A DNA stretch of 18,820 bases from positions 41,306 through 60,125 of the forward strand of contig DBSW01000198.1 of assembly GCA_002306745.1 (NCBI GenBank). Direction: 5' to 3'. The translations under genes were made by a program, and so were the position numbers. The DNA comes from Dehalococcoidia bacterium UBA1332. Lineage in GTDB: Bacteria; Chloroflexota; Dehalococcoidia; Lucifugimonadales; Lucifugimonadaceae. The notes beneath the pieces were generated by a model, which was not told the origin of the DNA, did no database searches, and saw only the letters and a list, made by a program, of their open reading frames with translations. The first letter of the stretch is position 1, and every line of letters begins with the position of its first letter. This document shows, one piece after another, positions 13,923 to 18,820 of the stretch.

Positions 13923-14752
13923 CGCTCAGTAATAACTCCACCATTTACGTTAAGAGATTGGCCAGTAATGTAAGCTGCGCGTGGACTCGATAGAAAACCA
14001 ATCAATTCACCAACCTCTTCATCAGTACCAGCTCTTTTCATGGGAATTTCAGACAAGCGAGCACTCCACCTATCATTTCGCCCCATCGGATCCATACGAG
14101 AGGTTTCTATCAATCCTGGACAGACACTATTGACCGTTATCCCTTGATCAGCAACCTCTTTCGCTAAAGATTGAGTAAAACCGTCAACTGCAAAATTTGC
14201 GGCGTTGTAAGCACTTGTGTTTGGTCGGCCACTTTTGCCCATTGTTGATGACAAATTGATTACACGCCCGCCCTCTCCCTGCTGAGTCATCTGCCGAACT
14301 GCCGCTCTGCAAGCATAAAAAGTGCCCATCACTTTAACGTTAATAACCTTAGTGAACACTTCAGTGGGCAAATCTAAAACAGAAACTCGATCGCTACCGT
14401 ATGGTGCAGCGGCATTATTCACAATAACGTCAAGTCTCCCAAATTGTCTAACAGTGACATCAATCATTTTCTGTACGTCATCTTCATCGGCAATATTTGA
14501 TATCAATGACATTGATTTAACACCATATGATTCGACTTGCTCAGCGGTTGACTCTATATCGCGCCACCTAGCGTCTTTTTCATCAAGCGGAAATGTGTCG
14601 GGGTCCCTGCCTGTGCCTGTTACTACTACATTAGCTCCCATGCGTGCAAGCACATTTGCAGTAGCACGACCAATGCCTCGCATACGACCGGCACCCGTGA
14701 CAATTGCTACCTTGCCTTTTAACTCACGATCGACTCTAATCTGTGGCTCCAT
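13919..14752 (-). CDS. Short-chain dehydrogenase/reductase with Asn in place of the catalytic Lys
   Basis: This is a classical SDR-like protein of 277 residues. The Rossmann dinucleotide site is TGAGRMRGIGR (19-29), NNAA is at 112-115, N138 is in the INVK segment, S169 in INLSS, and Y182. C-terminal NSVCPGLIETSRM and YITGQSLNVNGG complete the fold. In the active-site YxxxK motif the sequence is Y182-N-A-A-N186, coded AAT, so the lysine that orients the nicotinamide ribose and lowers the Tyr pKa is missing. I start at ATG 14750-14752 because an AAGAGG (14759-14764) lies 6 bases before it. A TTG six codons earlier is less likely. It ends 4 bases into the JAMM gene, tail to tail. It may still bind NAD(P), but normal dehydrogenase activity is uncertain. 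Confidence 0.9.
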   Translation of the reverse strand: MEPQIRVDRELKGKVAIVTGAGRMRGIGRATANVLARMGANVVVTGTGRDPDTFPLDEKDARWRDIESTAEQVESYGVKSMSLISNIADEDDVQKMIDVTVRQFGRLDVIVNNAAAPYGSDRVSVLDLPTEVFTKVINVKVMGTFYACRAAVRQMTQQGEGGRVINLSSTMGKSGRPNTSAYNAANFAVDGFTQSLAKEVADQGITVNSVCPGLIETSRMDPMGRNDRWSARLSEIPMKRAGTDEEVGELIGFLSSPRAAYITGQSLNVNGGVITER

Positions 14753-14834
14753 CAGATACCTCTTTGACAAAACTGTACAAATTGATTCGGCACATTTTGC
14801 ACGATCCTGACGATACGTGTTTAGTGTTTGACTA

Positions 14835-15935
14835 TCAGTTAGGGCGTTCTACCAGAGTAGCGTTAAGAGTGACCAAGAATTCAGCATCTCTTACCACCCT
14901 AATTCGAATTGAGGTACCGGCGGGGTGTTCCCGTAAAAAATTCGTCAAATCCTGACCATTGGTTATCTCACTATCACCGAGCTGAACAATAATATCGTCC
15001 AATTCTATTCCAACTTCATCTGCTGGTGATCCGGGCGCGATAAATGTCACTCCAAAACCTTCTCCAACCGGTAAACGCAATGCAAGAGCAAGGGCACGTG
15101 TTATATCTACCCCACCAACACCCAAAAATCCAGGAGGTGGAACCGGCCCTTGTGCTATGAGACCGTATGCTGAAGACTTTGCTGCATTAATGTTGATCGC
15201 AAAACCTATTCGGTCACCAACATTGATCTTAGCAGTATTAATGCCCACTACCTCCCCAAACATGTTTACCAGCGGCCCCCCAGAATTTCCTTCATTGATC
15301 GCTGCATCTGTCTGAACAAGACCTGTTAAATCAGCCCCCGCTTCTCCAACAATCGTACGCTCAAGGGCACTCACAACACCCTTGCTAACAGTTGGTCCTC
15401 CTCTCAAACCTAAAGCATGCCCAATAGCTACGACATCTTCACCAATTTGTAATGAGTCTGAGTCGCCAAATATTGCCGGCTTCAAATCGACTTTGTTTTG
15501 GACTTTCACGATTGCAAGATCCAATAGTGGATCACGTCTGAAAAGCTCACCCTCAGAAATAGACCCATCAGCAAATGCCACCGTTATTGCGACCGCTCCT
15601 TCAACAACATGCCAATTGGTAAGGATAAGACCATTTTCGTCCAGAATTACACCCGTTCCTACTCCCTGTCCTCGACCTAAATCTACCGCTATTTGAACAA
15701 CGGAAGGCGTCAATACTTCTACAAGCTCAGGAGTCGTATAGGGTTTAGTATCAGAAAAACTAGGTGACTGTGTTTGCACCAAAAGTGGAGTTAAATCAAG
15801 ATCATTATCTTGGATGTTTTGACCATTGCTATCGTCCACTTCAAAACGTGTCATAACGCATGAAGTTAGGAGCACAGTAATAAGCACTATCACCAATGCT
15901 GTCTTGAACAGTTTGAAGTGAGTTAAACGGATCAA
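14835..15935 (-). CDS. HtrA/DegP-like serine protease, lipoprotein, with one PDZ domain
   Basis: This 366-residue envelope quality-control protease belongs to the trypsin-like HtrA family. A hydrophobic N-terminus (about 8-25) ends in the lipobox LTSC with C26, so it is predicted to be a membrane-anchored lipoprotein facing outward. A variable linker (27-66) precedes the protease domain. The triad is H109 (LTNWHV), D139 (DPLLDLAIVK) and S218 (NEGNSGGPLVN). One PDZ domain follows at about 268-362 (GFLGVGGVDI, APGSPADEVGIELDDIIVQLG). Start codon TTG (15933-15935) is the only workable one before the signal sequence, and no clear ribosome site is seen. It is divergent from the FtsX-like permease gene across a 283 bp gap. 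Substrates are presumably misfolded exported proteins. Confidence 0.94.
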   Translation of the reverse strand: MIRLTHFKLFKTALVIVLITVLLTSCVMTRFEVDDSNGQNIQDNDLDLTPLLVQTQSPSFSDTKPYTTPELVEVLTPSVVQIAVDLGRGQGVGTGVILDENGLILTNWHVVEGAVAITVAFADGSISEGELFRRDPLLDLAIVKVQNKVDLKPAIFGDSDSLQIGEDVVAIGHALGLRGGPTVSKGVVSALERTIVGEAGADLTGLVQTDAAINEGNSGGPLVNMFGEVVGINTAKINVGDRIGFAININAAKSSAYGLIAQGPVPPPGFLGVGGVDITRALALALRLPVGEGFGVTFIAPGSPADEVGIELDDIIVQLGDSEITNGQDLTNFLREHPAGTSIRIRVVRDAEFLVTLNATLVERPN

Positions 15936-16007
15936 AGTAATAACAATATTCGAATCTAAAAAACCTGTTCCACCGTTCTCAGCGTATCAAGCGAAAAAAG
16001 CATAGGC

Positions 16008-16022
16008 ATGTATTTGATACAT
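16008..16022. repeat. Palindrome ATGTAT-N3-ATACAT in the divergent gap
   Basis: This perfect 6-bp inverted repeat with a 3-base spacer lies 72 bp upstream of the HtrA-like start and 197 bp upstream of the permease ATG. Its size and placement would suit a dimeric repressor site. The rest of the 15936-16218 gap is AT-rich, with no gene or convincing promoter that I can point to. Confidence 0.3.
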
Positions 16023-16186
16023 CCATTTTCAAAATAATTCACATCATTTTTACAATTGATAAATCATTAAATAGGACCATCCAATCTCAGTACTACCTGC
16101 GTGTAAAATACTCTTACATATTTTCGAGCCGATTAGCGAAAATTCTTACCAGCTTCCACTGTTGCCATGGAACCAAGATTGTGAAT

Positions 16187-16222
16187 ATGGACAAACAAAG
16201 CTTGTACGCTAGTTCATTATGA
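16187..16222 (+). other. Possible 11-codon leader ORF overlapping the permease start
   Basis: ATG at 16187 opens MDKQSLYASSL and stops at TGA 16220-16222. That stop overlaps the permease ATG (16219-16221) as ATGA, the usual arrangement of translational coupling. It has no strong Shine-Dalgarno and is short enough to occur by chance. Confidence 0.2.
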
Positions 16223-18820
16223 TAAGCAACTCTTTTCAACTCATCGTTAAGAGAACTCTCGCTCATTGGCGACTACTTTCGGCGGTTATGATTGGCGTAA
16301 TACTGGCTTCCACGATTATGGCCAGCTCAGTTATCTTCTTCGATGCACTGCGAGATGTCGCCCTACAGCGAGCACTTTCTAACCACGAACCAGCTAACTT
16401 AGATCTTCTGGTTGAAGCCGGACAAGTTCCAACCAACCCCGAAACGCATGCACGCATAGTGAATGCAATGGAAGACACGACCATTCGGCGATTCAACCCG
16501 TTCCTAAACCATGGTGAATTCGCCATAAAGACGTGGACTTTCTTCGTTGATCTTCCACCTGAATTAGTTCACCCCAGTGAATGCCCATGTCGATCGAACA
16601 TTCGACTCAAGAATAATAACGACGACGAATTAATCGAATGTGACTGTCGCAGGGTGTCAATGATGACAATACCCGATGTGAACAACCGAGTGAACATAGT
16701 GCAAGGAGTCCAAGCACTACCGGTAACTACTATAGATACTGATGGTTCACTAAAGATCGAAGGAATTCTTGATATTCAGTCAGCCGAGATGCTTGGTATT
16801 AAAGTTGGTGACATCTATCCCGCACGCCCTCATTGGGAAGATATAAACAATCGTGTCAACGTACTAATAACTGGAGTTTATGAACGAATAGATCCGGAAG
16901 CAGCACATTGGAGAATCCATAAAGAAGCTTTCGGACTTAGAAGCGATACGCTCCAATTTGCTCAATTCGTTCTGCCTGAGAAAACAATCCTAGAAGGCCT
17001 TGGTCCTTACTTCCCTGACATGGGTGCCGATTACGCTTGGTGGTTAGATGTCGATACAAAACGAATCGCTGCTTCTGAAACAGAATCTATTCAAAACACT
17101 ATTAACGCAACTGAACGTGAGTTGAAAGCAATAGTTGATGGTTTTTTTCTAAGGTCAGATCTACCTGATGTACTACGTGAATTCGAAACCGACCTGTTCT
17201 TCAATCGACTACCTATGTTTATCGTTTTGATTCTCATCGTTTTAGTAGTGCTTTATTATGTTGTGACTCTAGCATCGCTCCTAGTCGATGCACAACGTAC
17301 AGAGGTTAGCTTACTCAGAACTCGTGGTGCTACCTCACAACAAATTCTTGCTGTGTTCATCATTGAGGCTGCCCTGCTCGCAGCAGTTGCTGCTATCTCA
17401 GGTCCATTAATTGCCTTTCTGGGAGTCGGATTCATTGGCGTTGTACCGATCTATGGTGAACTCAATAACGGGGACACTTTACCTGTCAAGTTAACATTCG
17501 ATGCGTTCAGAATGGCATTCTTTGGCGGACTTCTAGGAATGCTTGCGCTATTCATCCCAGCGTTACGTGCGACCAAGCTAGGTCTTCTCGCAAGCCGCGT
17601 TACTCGAACGCGTCCCGCTAGACTTGCGCTGGTACAACGTTATTACCTTGATCTCGGGTTTCTAGGTCTCGTTTTATTTCTATTCTGGCAACTTACCAAA
17701 CAAGGTTCGTTTGTCGCGGTAAGCATCTTTGGAGAAACTACAATTAACCAGTTAATTCTGGCTGTACCAGCAATATTCCTAGTAGCTGTGGGGCTAGCTC
17801 TACTGCGAACCTTCCCATTAGGAATGGACTTAACAGGACGAATCCTTTCAAAACGCCCATTATCAACAATCACGCCTCCTGCCCTGATTCTAGGGATATG
17901 GCAGATGGCTCGAAACCCCGCACACCACTCGCGTCTATCCCTACTGTTAATCCTGACCGCTGCACTTGGAGTATTCGCGGCTAGCTTCGAAGCGACCCTG
18001 AAAAAAAGTGCAATCGACCAAACATACTACCGCACTGGTGCTGATATAAAGCTGGCTTCAGTATCTCCAAGGTCTGGCGGTATCTCGTTCTCGGTAATTA
18101 AAAACATTAAAGAACTTAAAGAAGTTCAATCGGCATCCCCAGTATACCGAGAAACAGGAACGATGATTTCTGGAACTGGAGCAGAAGGTTTCCAAGTGAT
18201 CGGAGTCGATCTGGACACAATAGAAAATGTTGGGTGGTTTCGTGACGACTTTGGAGTCACACCGGTAGATTCAAAAATTTCTATATTGAATGTCGGTGGA
18301 GCAGCAGGAATCGCATTACCAGAAGAAGGTCGATGGCTAACCGCAATGGTTAAACCGCTCATTAGACAGCCTTCAACATACCTAATTGCAAGACTTTCCG
18401 ACGCAAATGGACAGTTCTTTTCCATCCCCCTTGGGTCCATGGTCCCCGTCGCATCTGACACATTTAGATTTAACTGCCCGATACCAGTAGATGAAGAACC
18501 TCCGGAATGGTGCCGGATAGGGTCGAGTATTCAAGCGGCACCGTTTAGAGGAGCCCCAGGACTTCTTCCTGAGACACCAATCAAACTTCACGCAATTGGT
18601 GTTATCGACTATGAGAAAGGCCTCAGTCCTGCGGCATTAGATATAGAAGATATCGCCGTAATAAACAACACCGGCACGGAACTGATAATTATTGAGACTT
18701 TCAATAGCATAAACAGTTGGAGGACAATGGCCCCTACGCAAGAATCGCTAGGCGATAATCTAAGCCAAGCCGTAACGCCAGACGGTCATTCGATATCAGG
18801 CGTAGCGAGACTTCGTTGGA
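16219..18820 (+). CDS. FtsX-like ABC transporter permease, 3' end beyond the window
   Basis: At least 867 codons are open from the ATG at 16219 to the window end with no stop. An in-frame TAG at 16210-16212 fixes the start near here. The layout is that of large FtsX/MacB-type permeases: a membrane segment at about 19-42, a long outer domain (45-325), then membrane helices near 331-356, 380-405 and 430-450. The conserved segment VSLLRTRGATSQQILAVFI lies between the first two of these. More helices are near 479-493 and 510-530. A second FtsX-like block starts near 559 (ILGIWQMARNPAHHSR, then a helix at about 574-590), followed by a second outer domain. The first outer domain has two CxC pairs (C122/C124 and C141/C143). 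Such permeases pair with a separate ATPase for lipoprotein or lipid handling or export. No ATPase gene is visible, so it may lie downstream. Confidence 0.9.
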   Translation, partial: MISNSFQLIVKRTLAHWRLLSAVMIGVILASTIMASSVIFFDALRDVALQRALSNHEPANLDLLVEAGQVPTNPETHARIVNAMEDTTIRRFNPFLNHGEFAIKTWTFFVDLPPELVHPSECPCRSNIRLKNNNDDELIECDCRRVSMMTIPDVNNRVNIVQGVQALPVTTIDTDGSLKIEGILDIQSAEMLGIKVGDIYPARPHWEDINNRVNVLITGVYERIDPEAAHWRIHKEAFGLRSDTLQFAQFVLPEKTILEGLGPYFPDMGADYAWWLDVDTKRIAASETESIQNTINATERELKAIVDGFFLRSDLPDVLREFETDLFFNRLPMFIVLILIVLVVLYYVVTLASLLVDAQRTEVSLLRTRGATSQQILAVFIIEAALLAAVAAISGPLIAFLGVGFIGVVPIYGELNNGDTLPVKLTFDAFRMAFFGGLLGMLALFIPALRATKLGLLASRVTRTRPARLALVQRYYLDLGFLGLVLFLFWQLTKQGSFVAVSIFGETTINQLILAVPAIFLVAVGLALLRTFPLGMDLTGRILSKRPLSTITPPALILGIWQMARNPAHHSRLSLLLILTAALGVFAASFEATLKKSAIDQTYYRTGADIKLASVSPRSGGISFSVIKNIKELKEVQSASPVYRETGTMISGTGAEGFQVIGVDLDTIENVGWFRDDFGVTPVDSKISILNVGGAAGIALPEEGRWLTAMVKPLIRQPSTYLIARLSDANGQFFSIPLGSMVPVASDTFRFNCPIPVDEEPPEWCRIGSSIQAAPFRGAPGLLPETPIKLHAIGVIDYEKGLSPAALDIEDIAVINNTGTELIIIETFNSINSWRTMAPTQESLGDNLSQAVTPDGHSISGVARLRW

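Noticed and set aside
14322..14810. Plus-strand 162-codon open frame opposite the SDR
   Set aside because: It is a low-complexity, Thr/Ser-rich shadow of the SDR gene, which has clear family motifs on the other strand.
16263..16526. Minus-strand 87-codon open frame
   Set aside because: It lies wholly inside the FtsX-like permease coding frame, has no recognisable content and no ribosome site.
1..18820. Mobile element, phage, CRISPR or defence island
   Set aside because: No transposase, integrase, phage structural gene, direct-repeat array or recognisable defence gene was seen. The genes look like ordinary metabolic and envelope functions.

Overview
The window is about 18.8 kb of moderately AT-rich bacterial DNA with short gaps and no RNA genes, IS elements, phage genes or CRISPR arrays that I can see. 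The gene content is an enolase-superfamily acid-sugar dehydratase, a CaiB/BaiF CoA-transferase, a UxuA-type mannonate dehydratase, SDR and aldo/keto oxidoreductases, a GGT-family amidohydrolase and a large FtsX-like permease. This suits a free-living heterotroph, and it resembles marine Chloroflexota of the SAR202 type. That assignment is inferred from gene content, not proven.

Layout. (1) 13-4264, all minus strand: an OsmC-family peroxidase-like gene interrupted by one in-frame TGA, then uxuA, glpK and an aldo/keto reductase. Read in transcription order, this is a small carbohydrate/polyol catabolism block that ends in the OsmC gene. (2) 4414-4956, plus: an orphan multi-pass membrane protein behind a good promoter. 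(3) 5007-8558, minus: a GGT-family Ntn-hydrolase, a mandelate racemase/muconate lactonizing enzyme relative and a dCMP/cytidine deaminase. The last two are 10 bp apart. (4) 8735-9961, plus: a stand-alone trpB, convergent with a lipoprotein cytochrome c (9982-10410, minus). (5) 10584-12735, plus: a CoA-transferase with a promoter that predicts a leaderless mRNA, then an alpha/beta hydrolase. (6) 12727-13194, minus: an unrecognised basic, Cys-containing protein. (7) A JAMM metalloprotease (plus) meets an SDR (minus) with both stop codons in one TTAA. (8) A lipoprotein HtrA/DegP-like protease (minus) is divergent from a large FtsX-like permease (plus) that runs off the window end. The largest gap is 283 bp (15936-16218).

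The main discovery candidate is at 13-516. The OsmC-family reading frame continues through a TGA (295-297) that sits exactly where the family has its first redox cysteine. The second conserved cysteine is kept, and a small hairpin with a bulged U follows the TGA. I read this as a selenocysteine-containing OsmC-like protein rather than two genes. Selenoprotein OsmC-like proteins have, as I recall, been reported from marine metagenomes, so the family would not be wholly new. The lineage and neighbourhood may be.

Several other enzymes here lack canonical catalytic or substrate-binding residues: the SDR has Asn for the YxxxK lysine, the enolase-superfamily protein lacks two acid/base residues, and the GGT-family protein lacks the gamma-glutamyl-binding Arg. 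Their family names should not be taken as proof of the usual reaction.
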